Assembly: GCA_015494645.1 (NCBI GenBank)
Contig: WGAU01000130.1
Location: 1 to 19,428, forward strand
Length of the DNA: 19,428 nt
Reading direction: 5' to 3'
From: Aquificota bacterium
GTDB lineage: Bacteria > Thermosulfidibacterota > Thermosulfidibacteria > Thermosulfidibacterales > Thermosulfidibacteraceae
Below, piece after piece: positions 8,082 to 16,059 of this stretch (positions are counted from its first letter, which is position 1; the number at the start of each line of letters is the position of its first letter). The translations under genes and the position numbers were made by a program. A model generated the notes under the pieces. That model did no database searches. It was not told the origin of the DNA and saw only the letters and a list, made by a program, of their open reading frames with translations.

Positions 8082-8093
8082 ATCACCTCCTTT
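8082..8093 (-). promoter_or_regulatory. Full-strength Shine-Dalgarno sequence in the decaheme leader, no clear cistron
   Basis: AAAGGAGGTGAT is complementary over 12 bases to the usual 16S rRNA 3' end, but it lies 54 nt before the chosen start at 8028, which has its own GGAGG. Nearby candidates are an 8-codon ATG ORF from 8096, a 17-codon GTG ORF from 8087 ending at 8034 inside the second ribosome site, and the in-frame TTG at 8073. It could be a leader peptide site, a ribosome standby site or an RNA-stabilising element. Confidence 0.5.
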
Positions 8094-8142
8094 CATCAGA
8101 TTTTCTTAATAAAGTTATCGTTTTCACAATAATTCAATGTTT

Positions 8143-8171
8143 CGTTTATGCCGAATTTTTACACTTGTCAA
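8143..8171 (-). promoter_or_regulatory. Predicted sigma70-type promoter for the decaheme-barrel operon
   Basis: A perfect -35 TTGACA (8171-8166), a 17-bp spacer and a weak -10 TAAACG (8148-8143) lie just downstream of the kinase stop codon. The ileS promoter in this window has nearly the same layout (TTGACA-N17-TAAACC), which supports both. No terminator separates the kinase from the cytochrome, so read-through from upstream is also possible. Confidence 0.55.
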
Positions 8172-8180
8172 TAGATTAGA

Positions 8181-9887
8181 CTAATGGAGTGATGCCTCAG
8201 GGATATAAATTGTAAAAGTTGTGCCTTGTTCTTCAACGCTTTTCACATCTATGAGGCCGCCCATATTGGATACAGTTCGGTAAACCTGGGACAGTCCCAG
8301 TCCTGTTCCCTTTCCAGGATCCTTTGTGGTAAAAAATGGGTCAAAGATTCTTTCCGTTTGATCTTCGGGAATGCCTTTGCCTGTGTCTTCCACTTCCAGC
8401 ACTATCACAGATCCTTCTGAGTCCATGCCCGTAGGGGGTTTGCTTTTTTTAAGCCTAAAGGTGAGCCTTCCACCGTAGGGCATAGCGTCTTTTGCGTTGG
8501 AGGCTAAGTTGAAGATCATGGTGTTTATCTGGGATGGTTCTCCTTTTACTAAGTAAGGTCCCTTACCATCGTCCTCTAAGATTATCTCTATATTTTCCGG
8601 TAGGGTTCTTTCCAGTATAACCATGGCATCTTGTAGCAGTGCCTTTAAATCAACGGTGCCTGTAACCTGAAAGTCCTCTCTGCTGATGAGTAATATTTTT
8701 GAGGTAAGCTCTGCGGCTCTATGGCATTGTTTAAGTATATGTTCAAAGAACTGTTTTATCTCTTCGTCTTCGGAGGTTTCCATGCCTATCTGAGCGTAAC
8801 CCATTATTACATTAATTATGTTGTTGAAGTCGTGAGCTATGCCGCCTGCCAAGGTGCCCACAGAATCAAGCTTTTCTATGCGAGATTTCAACTTTGCGAA
8901 CTTTTCCTTTTCTTCTTCAATTTTTTGTATAGAGAAAACGAGGCTCAGGATCTTGTAGAAAAGGTGGAAGAAATAGTAATCAACGGTGCTGAAAGGTTCT
9001 TTATGCTTTGTTCGTGCTATGGCCAATACAAATTCAAGTTTTCCCTGTACATTTACCGGTGCTACGAAGGCACATCCAACCTTTTGTGCATCCCTTTCGT
9101 AACCTTCGGGCACCCTGTCCATGGGGTAGCTTCTGAAGAATTTTATCTTGTTTTCGGCGGCGCATGTTCCAAGCATCCCCTTTCCAAAGGGTATGATGTT
9201 AGGTTTTTCCAGACCAAGGTAGCTTATGGGTTCTATAATCTTCCTCTCAAGGTGAACTTTTCCCAAAAGGGCATACTCTGCTTTGAAAAGCCTTGACATG
9301 ATCTGTAGTATATTGGTGTACATAAGCTTGGGATTGGATACGGTCATAACCGTTTCTATGAGCCAGAGAAGACCTGCGAGTATTTTACGCTCCTTATCAA
9401 GAAGGTCTTGGAGGATCCTTATGCTTATTATGGCTGAAAGTATATTACTTGCAATCTGTAGGGTGGCATCGTCCCATTCTGAGAATGGCTCCCTTCCCTT
9501 TTTCCTGCCTATGCCTATGGCTCCTATTAAGTTAGGTTCCGGTATTTCAATGGGGAGGCAGAGCACTTCGCCTATTACCTTTGAAAGGTAGGATGCCGCT
9601 CGGGGAAACTCCTCAAACTTTCCCCGGACTGGTTTTTTTTCCAGCATGCACACACCAAGGGGAGAAAATCCCGGTTTTCCCGGTATGATCTTAAGTCCGT
9701 CATCGGAGATATATTTATGTAGATAGGGTATATTCTTGTCTGTATCCCATACCGTTATGGCTATGTACTCCGCTTTTGTATTTTCTTTAAGAAGGTGCAG
9801 CATTTTATCAACAGTTTCATGCAGAGCTCCTTTCCTTAATGTGTCCCTTAGTGAGTTCGTTATTAGGTAGTTATACAACAAATCCAT
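8181..9887 (-). CDS. Soluble histidine kinase with two GAF domains
   Basis: Sensor kinase that autophosphorylates on His352 and should pass phosphate to a response regulator not present in this window. Two GAF-like sensory domains occupy about residues 20-155 and 175-320. A short coiled coil leads to the phosphoacceptor motif GGIAHDFNN (348-356). The ATPase domain shows the N box LASNAKDAM (N464), the G1 box DTGKGIP (501-507), the F box DPFFTTK and the G2 box GKGTGLGL. There is no transmembrane segment and no receiver domain. ATG 9887 lies inside the end of the mcp gene (17-bp overlap) with AAGGA 8 nt upstream, so the pair is co-translated. The ligand of the GAF domains is unknown. Its position between an mcp gene and an electron-conduit operon suggests redox or electron-acceptor sensing, which is inference. 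Confidence 0.93.
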   Translation of the reverse strand: MDLLYNYLITNSLRDTLRKGALHETVDKMLHLLKENTKAEYIAITVWDTDKNIPYLHKYISDDGLKIIPGKPGFSPLGVCMLEKKPVRGKFEEFPRAASYLSKVIGEVLCLPIEIPEPNLIGAIGIGRKKGREPFSEWDDATLQIASNILSAIISIRILQDLLDKERKILAGLLWLIETVMTVSNPKLMYTNILQIMSRLFKAEYALLGKVHLERKIIEPISYLGLEKPNIIPFGKGMLGTCAAENKIKFFRSYPMDRVPEGYERDAQKVGCAFVAPVNVQGKLEFVLAIARTKHKEPFSTVDYYFFHLFYKILSLVFSIQKIEEEKEKFAKLKSRIEKLDSVGTLAGGIAHDFNNIINVIMGYAQIGMETSEDEEIKQFFEHILKQCHRAAELTSKILLISREDFQVTGTVDLKALLQDAMVILERTLPENIEIILEDDGKGPYLVKGEPSQINTMIFNLASNAKDAMPYGGRLTFRLKKSKPPTGMDSEGSVIVLEVEDTGKGIPEDQTERIFDPFFTTKDPGKGTGLGLSQVYRTVSNMGGLIDVKSVEEQGTTFTIYIPEASLH

Positions 9888-11475
9888 CGGTCAGATCCTT
9901 AAGCTTTTCCACCTTCACCATAACTTCTCTTATGCTTTCTGTAATTTCATATAGGGCTTTGGATGCTTCTTCAACGGCTATGTTTATTTCGGCAAGTCCC
10001 TGTGATACGTGACTTGTGGCGATCTTCTGTTCCTGAAGGGCTTTGTAAATGCCCTGAACTTCTATTTTTGCTTCAGTGCTCTGTTCTTTGACTTCTCTTA
10101 ATATTTCTATGGTTTCCTGGGCAAGCTTTGAAACTCCCAAAATCTTTTCGGTGTTTTCGGACACGGAGTCCACGTATTTTTCAATTCTATCGCTTATTCC
10201 TACTATTATCTCCTCAATGCTTTTGGTCTGGGCTGTGGTCTTTTCAGCAAGCTTTCTCACCTCATCGGCAACAACGGCAAATCCCCTTCCGTGCTCTCCG
10301 GCACGGGCAGCTTCTATGGCTGCGTTCAATGCCAAGAGATTTGTCTGATCTGCTATATCATTTATCACGGACACTATATTTTTGATAGCCTCTGCCTGCT
10401 TCTGAAGCTCTTTGATTTCAGAAGCCATCACCTCAAAGTCTTGTTTGATATTCATGATGTTCTCCGACAACTGGTTCATATGCTCAAAGCCATCAATAGC
10501 CGCTTTTTCATTGGCTTCAGCCTTTTCTGCCACGGTCTTGGCAGAGTCCTCAAGCTCCTGAGCAGTTTTTTCAAGCTCTTCAGCGGCTGCTGCAAGACTG
10601 GCGGTGGTCTGAGAGGTTTCCTCCACACTTGCTGATAGCTCTTCTGCTGCCGAGGAGGTCCTTGTAATAGAGTCCTTAACCGTCTCAACGGCGTCTTTTA
10701 CTGTCCTTATCATTTCGGACAAAGTGTCCATAAACTTATTAAACCATCTAACTGCCTGTCCAAGTTCGTCCTCGGATTCTTCGTGGAATCTGAACCTCAG
10801 GTCGCCCTTGCCATGGGCAATTTCTTTGAGGCCGTTGGATATTTTCTGAGATGCGGAAACTATTCTATTGGCAAGCACAAAAGCTATAGCAAGTCCCAGT
10901 AAAAAATTTAGTATCATCAAGCCAATGGTTATCTTGGCTATTTTGCTGCTTTCCTGAGCTTGTTCAATGAACTTCCGGTCAAGATCCTGCGTGAGGGATT
11001 CCCTTGCCGCTTTTAACCATCCCGATATGCTCTTTTCTTGGGAAAGGATGCTATTTAATAGAGCTGTTTGTTCGGTTGATAGGTTTACATTGCCAAAGCT
11101 GTCAAAAGCGCTTTCGAGCTGGCTTCTGTAGGTATTGATCATCCCAGAGACCTCTGTGATCCTTTGGGATAGCTCTGTATTTCTCACATGGCTCTTGAGA
11201 TCGGAGAGTTTGTCCACAGCTTCGGAGGCAAGCTGCAAAGCCTCGTTCATCCTCTCTCTATCGCTGGTCATAAAAGAAATAAGAGCGGACTTTGATGCGT
11301 TCTGTATCAAACGGTCCGCCGCTTCTATGTTCCTGATTATGTGTTGCTGGGCGTTTTTAAGCCTTGCGGCAGTTAGCCTCATCTTCTGGATATTGAAAAC
11401 AGTAATCATCAGGGAGATAAAGCTTATGACCAGTATGACCAGAACCGAACCCAGTATCTTGAACCTTATACTCAT
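9871..11475 (-). CDS. Methyl-accepting chemotaxis protein
   Basis: Membrane chemoreceptor that controls CheA. I choose ATG 11475 (534 aa) because GGAGG lies 5 nt upstream and TM1 then begins at about residue 8. The open frame reaches 11595, but the extra 40 residues overlap the promoter and transposase remnant. Layout: TM1 (about 8-28), a helical periplasmic sensor (about 30-180), TM2 (about 182-203), HAMP (about 204-256) and a long signalling coiled coil. The hairpin tip is highly conserved (about 370-413, containing DQTNLLALNAAIEAARAGE and GFAVVADEVRKLAEKT). There is no C-terminal NWETF-type tether for CheR/CheB. The four-helix-like periplasmic domain has no motif that reveals a ligand. It is co-transcribed with the downstream histidine kinase. 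No che genes are in the window. Confidence 0.95.
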   Translation of the reverse strand: MSIRFKILGSVLVILVISFISLMITVFNIQKMRLTAARLKNAQQHIIRNIEAADRLIQNASKSALISFMTSDRERMNEALQLASEAVDKLSDLKSHVRNTELSQRITEVSGMINTYRSQLESAFDSFGNVNLSTEQTALLNSILSQEKSISGWLKAARESLTQDLDRKFIEQAQESSKIAKITIGLMILNFLLGLAIAFVLANRIVSASQKISNGLKEIAHGKGDLRFRFHEESEDELGQAVRWFNKFMDTLSEMIRTVKDAVETVKDSITRTSSAAEELSASVEETSQTTASLAAAAEELEKTAQELEDSAKTVAEKAEANEKAAIDGFEHMNQLSENIMNIKQDFEVMASEIKELQKQAEAIKNIVSVINDIADQTNLLALNAAIEAARAGEHGRGFAVVADEVRKLAEKTTAQTKSIEEIIVGISDRIEKYVDSVSENTEKILGVSKLAQETIEILREVKEQSTEAKIEVQGIYKALQEQKIATSHVSQGLAEINIAVEEASKALYEITESIREVMVKVEKLKDLTDGFVV

Positions 11476-11537
11476 AGCTCCCTCCCCAGCAGAGATTGTG
11501 ATGGCATAAAGTAAATTCGGTAAATATTGGTCATTCT

Positions 11538-11687
11538 TTAGTATAAACAGGCGCTTTGAAACAGGCAAGCTTGGTTTATCTGGTATTTTCTGCACAGCTC
11601 AGCTATTGAAGTTTCTCCCTTCAGTCCTTCAAGGACAATGGCAACTCTGGTCTCAGGATCATATCTCCTTTTGGTTCTGGTTCCCAT
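11538..11687 (-). pseudogene. Truncated IS3-type transposase OrfA (helix-turn-helix part only)
   Basis: A 49-codon frame begins at ATG 11687 with GGAGGG 5 nt upstream. It reads MGTRTKRRYDPETRV, then a helix-turn-helix region with GLKGETSIAELCRKYQI. This is the N-terminal pattern of OrfA proteins of IS3-family elements (tnp_1 type helix-turn-helix). After QINQA the sequence departs from the family (a Tyr/Trp-Arg stretch would be expected) and a stop follows. The rest of OrfA and all of the DDE-bearing OrfB are missing, so this is an inactive remnant. No terminal inverted repeats or target duplication could be recognised. Confidence 0.65.
11540..11568 (-). promoter_or_regulatory. Predicted promoter of the mcp-kinase operon, inside a transposase remnant
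   Basis: TTGCCT (11568-11563), a 17-bp spacer and TATACT (11545-11540) give a good sigma70-type promoter reading toward mcp. Transcription would start near 11533, leaving a leader of about 58 nt. The elements lie within the 3' end of the truncated transposase frame. Confidence 0.55.
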
Positions 11688-12045
11688 TGCTTCCCTCCTT
11701 ATAAAGGTTTCAAACCCCTGTTGCTGTCTTCCAGAGTGGACGAGGGTAGCAAAAAGTTCTTGAGGAGATGACCAACACCGACTTCAAGGTGAGGGACAGG
11801 GTTGTTGAGAGAACCTCGGTTTACATAAACAAGTAAACTTGTTGTAGAAGGGGTAGTGTATGCCGTGTTCTGGCCCTTTTTCTTTTAGGCTTTCCAACAT
11901 TGCCGATATAACCGCCGTTGAAACTCTTAAAAAGCCTGCCGGTTGGTGTGTGGTAGCAGTGGGTTGAATCCTGTTTGTTGACACTTTCCTTTTCAGAGGC
12001 TAAACCTTCTAAGTCGTTGCCAATACAAAGTTCGGGGGAAGAACC
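11688..12045. other. Intergenic region of about 360 bp without an assignable gene
   Basis: Between the transposase remnant and ileS I find no convincing gene. It holds a palindrome, AACAAGTAAACTTGTT (11828-11843, 7-bp arms, 2-bp centre). A 35-codon plus-strand ORF (11860-11967) starts MPCSGPFSFR, with GAAGGGG 6 nt upstream. A short open plus-strand stretch ends VVERTSVYINK at 11835 and looks like a fragment of a lost gene. I recognise none of these. No T-box or tRNA is visible. The region may be decayed mobile DNA next to the IS remnant. Confidence 0.4.
11978..12006 (+). promoter_or_regulatory. Predicted sigma70-type promoter of the ileS-lspA-lgt-plsC operon
   Basis: A perfect TTGACA (11978-11983), 17-bp spacer and TAAACC (12001-12006) precede ileS by 39 bp. 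The match to the decaheme promoter (TTGACA-N17-TAAACG) suggests TAAAC is an accepted -10 form in this genome. Confidence 0.6.
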
Positions 12046-14844
12046 ATGGACTACAAAGATACGCTCAATCTTCCCAAAACAGCCTTTAAGATGAAGGCCA
12101 ATCTGGTTCAGAGGGAGCCAGAGTTTCTGAAAATGTGGGAAGATATGAACATATACCAGAGGCTGCTCAAAGAAAGGGAAGATGCACCGCTCTTTGTGCT
12201 TCACGACGGTCCTCCATACGCCAATGGAAGCATCCACATAGGCCATGCGCTGAACAAGATCCTAAAGGATTTTGTGCTTAAGTCAAAGTCCATGGAGGGT
12301 TATAAGACGCCTTATGTTCCCGGTTGGGACTGTCATGGTTTGCCAATAGAGCATCAGGTGGACAAGCAGCTTGGTCCTAAGAAGAAGGAGATGACCAAGG
12401 ATCAGATAAGGAAGCTTTGCCGGAAGTATGCCGAGAAGTACATCAATATTCAGAGGGAGGAGTTTAAGAGGCTTGGTGTCTTCGGAGATTGGGACAATCC
12501 TTACATAACTATGGATTACAAGTACGAGGCTGATATAGTCAGAGAGCTTGGCAAGGTATTTGAGCGTGGTTTGGCTTACAGGGGGCTGAAGCCTGTTTAC
12601 TGGTGTATAGACTGTGTTACTGCCTTGGCGGAAGCGGAGGTTGAGTACGACGATCATGTATCCACATCTGTCTTTGTTAAGTTTCCCTGCAAAGACGATT
12701 TTTCCAAGGCTATCGCGGAACTCTCTTCGGTTGGTAAGCCTAAGTATGTTCTCATCTGGACTACCACGCCGTGGACCTTGCCTGCCAATTTGGCGATAGC
12801 CATGCATCCTGACTTTACCTATGTTGCAGTGGATGTGGGGAATGAGGTGTGGATCTTAGCTGAGGGACTTATGGATGAGTGCCTTTCCAAGTTTGGTGTT
12901 GAAGGTAGGGTTTTGGGCAAGGCTAAGGGGGCTGCCTTTGAGGGATTGAAGTGCCATCATCCATTTGAGGAGAGGGAGTCTATTATCATCCTTGCCGACT
13001 TTGTAACCTTGGTTCAGGGTACAGGATGCGTTCATATTGCTCCTGGCCATGGAGAAGAAGACTATCAGGTGGGATTGAAGTATGGGCTTGATGTGTACAA
13101 TCCTGTGGGCGATGAAGGAAGGTTTGACAATACGGTTTCGTACTTTAGAGGTGAGAATATATGGGACGCCAATCCCAAGATTGTTCAACTCCTGAAAAAT
13201 AAGGGGCTATTGATACTGGAGGAAAAGATAACCCATTCCTATCCCCACTGCTGGCGGTGCAAGAACCCTGTGGTGTTCAGAGCTACCCCTCAATGGTTCA
13301 TCTCCATGGAAAGGGGGAATCTAAGGGAAAAGTGTCTTGAGGAGATTGATAGGGTTAAATGGGTGCCCTCTTGGGGTAGGGTTAGGATAAGCGAGATGGT
13401 CAGTCAGCGTCCCGACTGGTGTATTTCCCGCCAGAGGGCATGGGGAGTTCCCATAACGGTGGCGTATTGTAAAAGCTGTGGCGAGCTGATCGCTACAAAG
13501 GAGCTCTTTGATAGGGTGGCGGAGCTTACGGAAGGTGAAGGAGCGGATGTTTGGTTTATCAGGGATATTAAGGAGTTTCTGCCGGATGGGTTTACCTGTC
13601 CTAAATGCGGCGCTCAGGAGTTTATGAAAGAAACGGATATACTGGATGTGTGGTTTGATTCTGGGGTAAGCCATGCTGCGGTGCTTGAGGAGAGAGAGGA
13701 GTTGAGATGGCCTGCAGACATGTACCTTGAGGGAAGCGATCAGCACCGTGGTTGGTTCCAGAGCTCTCTGATAGAGTCGGTGGCAACGAGGGATAGGGCG
13801 CCTTACAAAATAGTTCTTACTCATGGCTTTGTAGTGGATGGTCAGGGAAGAAAGATGAGCAAGTCCCTTGGTAATGTCATATCTCCTCAGGATGTTATAA
13901 AGCGCTACGGAGCGGAGATTTTGAGGCTCTGGGTGGCTGCGGAGGATTACACCGAGGATGTGAGGCTTTCCGATGAGATTTTGAAAAGACTAGTGGAAGC
14001 GTACAGAAAGATAAGAAACACCATAAGGTTTATGCTTGGTAATCTTTACGACTTCAACCCGCAGGAGGATGCGCTTTCCTTCAAGGATCTGATGGAGATG
14101 GATAAGTGGATTCTCTCAAAGTTTGCTGGTCTGGCGAAGCGTATCAGGGATGCTTACGATAATTTCCTCTACCACAGGGTGTACCACCTGAGCCTCCAGT
14201 TTGCCAATGTACATCTGTCGGCGCTTTACCTTGATGTGGTAAAGGAAAGGCTTTACATACATGGACCCAACTCTAAGGAGAGGCGGTCTGCTCAAACGGC
14301 TATATACCACATGGCCAAGGGGCTTATAAAGTATCTGGCACCGATTCTTTCCTTTACAATGGAGGATGCTTGGCATCACCTTCCCAAAACATCCAGCGAC
14401 AAAGAAAGCGTTCACTTAGAGCTGTTCCCCAGGGATGAGGAACTTTTCAAGGACGAGGAAGTGGAGGAGCGTTGGGACAAACTCTTGGATGTGAGGAAGG
14501 AGATAACCAGAGCTTTGGAGATGGCGAGAAACAACGGGGTCATTGGCCATTCTTTTGATGCTAAGGTGGTTCTTTACGCAGACGATGTTCTATACGATTT
14601 CCTTTCCTCCTTTGATCCTTGGGTGCTGAGGGAGTTCTTTATAGTTTCAAAGGTGGAATTGAGGAGAGGTGGTGAAGGGGAGGTGAAGGCAGAAGAGATC
14701 TCCGGCCTTTCTGTAACCGTTGAAAAGGCTCCTGGTGAGAAATGTCCGAGATGCTGGGTGTATTCTGAAGAGATTGGTTCTGATGAGAAGTACAAAGAGG
14801 TGTGTCCGAGGTGCGCAGGGGTACTGAGGGATGTTCTGGGATAG
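12046..14844 (+). CDS. ileS: Isoleucyl-tRNA synthetase
   Basis: Class Ia synthetase that charges tRNA-Ile in the cytoplasm and edits misactivated valine. At 932 residues it is full length for the bacterial form. The ATP-binding HIGH motif is HIGH (64-67, within GPPYANGSIHIGH) and the second signature is KMSKS (603-607). The editing domain lies between them and includes TTTPWTLPAN and GTGCVHIAPGHGEEDY. The C-terminal zinc-binding module CPRCW (900-904) and CPRC (920-923) is present, as in typical bacterial enzymes. The ATG at 12046 follows GGGGGAAG. It is the first gene of a tight operon; lspA begins 14 bp before its stop codon. The ileS-lspA pairing is a common bacterial arrangement. No T-box leader is visible upstream. 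Confidence 0.98.
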   Translation: MDYKDTLNLPKTAFKMKANLVQREPEFLKMWEDMNIYQRLLKEREDAPLFVLHDGPPYANGSIHIGHALNKILKDFVLKSKSMEGYKTPYVPGWDCHGLPIEHQVDKQLGPKKKEMTKDQIRKLCRKYAEKYINIQREEFKRLGVFGDWDNPYITMDYKYEADIVRELGKVFERGLAYRGLKPVYWCIDCVTALAEAEVEYDDHVSTSVFVKFPCKDDFSKAIAELSSVGKPKYVLIWTTTPWTLPANLAIAMHPDFTYVAVDVGNEVWILAEGLMDECLSKFGVEGRVLGKAKGAAFEGLKCHHPFEERESIIILADFVTLVQGTGCVHIAPGHGEEDYQVGLKYGLDVYNPVGDEGRFDNTVSYFRGENIWDANPKIVQLLKNKGLLILEEKITHSYPHCWRCKNPVVFRATPQWFISMERGNLREKCLEEIDRVKWVPSWGRVRISEMVSQRPDWCISRQRAWGVPITVAYCKSCGELIATKELFDRVAELTEGEGADVWFIRDIKEFLPDGFTCPKCGAQEFMKETDILDVWFDSGVSHAAVLEEREELRWPADMYLEGSDQHRGWFQSSLIESVATRDRAPYKIVLTHGFVVDGQGRKMSKSLGNVISPQDVIKRYGAEILRLWVAAEDYTEDVRLSDEILKRLVEAYRKIRNTIRFMLGNLYDFNPQEDALSFKDLMEMDKWILSKFAGLAKRIRDAYDNFLYHRVYHLSLQFANVHLSALYLDVVKERLYIHGPNSKERRSAQTAIYHMAKGLIKYLAPILSFTMEDAWHHLPKTSSDKESVHLELFPRDEELFKDEEVEERWDKLLDVRKEITRALEMARNNGVIGHSFDAKVVLYADDVLYDFLSSFDPWVLREFFIVSKVELRRGGEGEVKAEEISGLSVTVEKAPGEKCPRCWVYSEEIGSDEKYKEVCPRCAGVLRDVLG

Positions 14845-15304
14845 AAGATGGGTTCCCTTTGTTGTTTCTGCCGTTATAATTTTCGCTTTGGATAGAATAA
14901 CCAAGCTCTGGGTGCTGAACAAGGTGGCAAAGGAGGGGGCCATCAGGGTCTCCTCCTTTTTCAATATAGTCTACGTGACCAACAAGGGTGGTGCCTTTGG
15001 CATAGGGAGGCATTCGGAGGGTTATTTCTTCATAGTGGCCTCTGTTGTTGCCATGGTGGTTGTTCTCTTGCTTGTTAGGAAAATGAAGAACCCAACCCTT
15101 ATTTCTTGTGTTTCATTAGGGGCAGTTTTTGGAGGGGGACTGGGTAACCTATACGACAGGCTTGTTTACGGAAGTGTGGTTGATTTTCTGGACTTTCACA
15201 TTGGAAATGCCCATTGGCCTGCCTTCAACTTGGCTGATTCAGCGGTGGTGGTGGGAGTGATAGTCTTTGCCTTCTTTTACAAGCCCGTGAAGGAAGAGGC
15301 CTGA
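14831..15304 (+). CDS. lspA: Lipoprotein signal peptidase II
   Basis: Inner-membrane aspartic protease that removes the signal peptide from diacylglyceryl-modified prolipoproteins, such as the decaheme cytochrome in this window. It has 157 residues and four predicted membrane helices. The conserved LDRITK segment lies near the N-terminus (20-25). The catalytic aspartates are Asp118 (NLYDRLVYGSVVDF) and Asp136 (FNLADS). The ATG at 14831 is inside ileS (14-bp overlap), so it is translationally coupled. The next gene, lgt, starts in the stop codon of this one (TGATG). The enzyme acts immediately after Lgt in the same pathway. Confidence 0.97.
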   Translation: MFWDRRWVPFVVSAVIIFALDRITKLWVLNKVAKEGAIRVSSFFNIVYVTNKGGAFGIGRHSEGYFFIVASVVAMVVVLLLVRKMKNPTLISCVSLGAVFGGGLGNLYDRLVYGSVVDFLDFHIGNAHWPAFNLADSAVVVGVIVFAFFYKPVKEEA

Positions 15305-16059
15305 TGCATCCTTACCTTGTGGAGATTGGAAAATTCAAGATTCCCGCCTATGGGGTTTTTGTTGCTATAGGCTTTTTAGTTGCTGTGCTGCTGGCGGAAA
15401 GAAGGGCAAGAGCGGAAGGACTGGGTGAAGGGGTGATGTCCGATGCTGCCTTCTGGATACTTTTAGCTGGTATAGTCGGGGCAAGGTTGTACTATGTCCT
15501 TCAACATTTGGGCTATTTCTCAAAGAAGCCTCTGGAGGCTCTGTTTATATGGAAGGGAGGACTTGCCATTATTGGAGGGCTGGCTTTTGGCGCAATGGCA
15601 GGAGCTTTATTCTTTAAAAGAAAGGGAATTGAACTCGCCAAGGCTTTTGACATAGTAGCTTGGGTGCTTCCTCTGGCTCAAGGGATAGGCAGAATAGGAT
15701 GTCTCTTTGCAGGATGTTGTTATGGAAAGCCCTGTTCTCTTCCCTGGGCAATTGTTTTCAAAAATCCCGACAGTCTTGCTCCTATAGGGATTCCACTGCA
15801 TCCTACGGAGATCTACCACATGCTCGCCAACTTTGCAGTATTTGCTGCCCTCACGCTGGCTTACAAAAACAAGAGATTTGATGGTCAGATACTCTCCCTT
15901 TACTTCATGCTGTACTCTATTGGTAGGTTTGCGGTGGAATTTTTCAGGGGGGATAATAGAGGGTTTATAGGTTCTTTGTCTCTGCCTCAGTGGTTGTGTA
16001 TTATTATGTTTACCTTTGGACTCTTTCTCTACTTTAAAATGAGGGAGGGTGGTAGGTGA
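15304..16059 (+). CDS. lgt: Phosphatidylglycerol-prolipoprotein diacylglyceryl transferase
   Basis: Inner-membrane enzyme that moves a diacylglyceryl group from phosphatidylglycerol to the lipobox cysteine of prolipoproteins, the first step of lipoprotein maturation. It has 251 residues and several membrane helices. The family signature is GIGRIGCLFAGCCYG (127-141), with the conserved arginine at 130; HPTEIYH and the C-terminal GRFAVEFFRGD segment are also typical. The signature carries three cysteines (GCLFAGCCYG), in contrast to the GRIGNFING form of E. coli. The ATG overlaps the lspA stop by 1 bp, and plsC begins 4 bp before its end. Confidence 0.97.
   Translation: MHPYLVEIGKFKIPAYGVFVAIGFLVAVLLAERRARAEGLGEGVMSDAAFWILLAGIVGARLYYVLQHLGYFSKKPLEALFIWKGGLAIIGGLAFGAMAGALFFKRKGIELAKAFDIVAWVLPLAQGIGRIGCLFAGCCYGKPCSLPWAIVFKNPDSLAPIGIPLHPTEIYHMLANFAVFAALTLAYKNKRFDGQILSLYFMLYSIGRFAVEFFRGDNRGFIGSLSLPQWLCIIMFTFGLFLYFKMREGGR

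Noticed and set aside
11476..11595. Upstream start for the chemoreceptor at 11595
   Set aside because: The extra 40 residues would precede TM1 and overlap the predicted promoter; ATG 11475 has a strong ribosome site.
11940..11980. tRNA T-arm-like GGGTTGAATCC
   Set aside because: The T-loop lacks the conserved TTC, the stem pairs poorly and no anticodon or acceptor arm could be built.
11700..12045. T-box riboswitch upstream of ileS
   Set aside because: I see no T-box sequence (AGGGTGGNACCGCG type), specifier stem or terminator pair.
11821..12246. 141-codon minus-strand ORF across the ileS start
   Set aside because: Half of it is antisense to ileS, and it shows no ribosome site or known motif.
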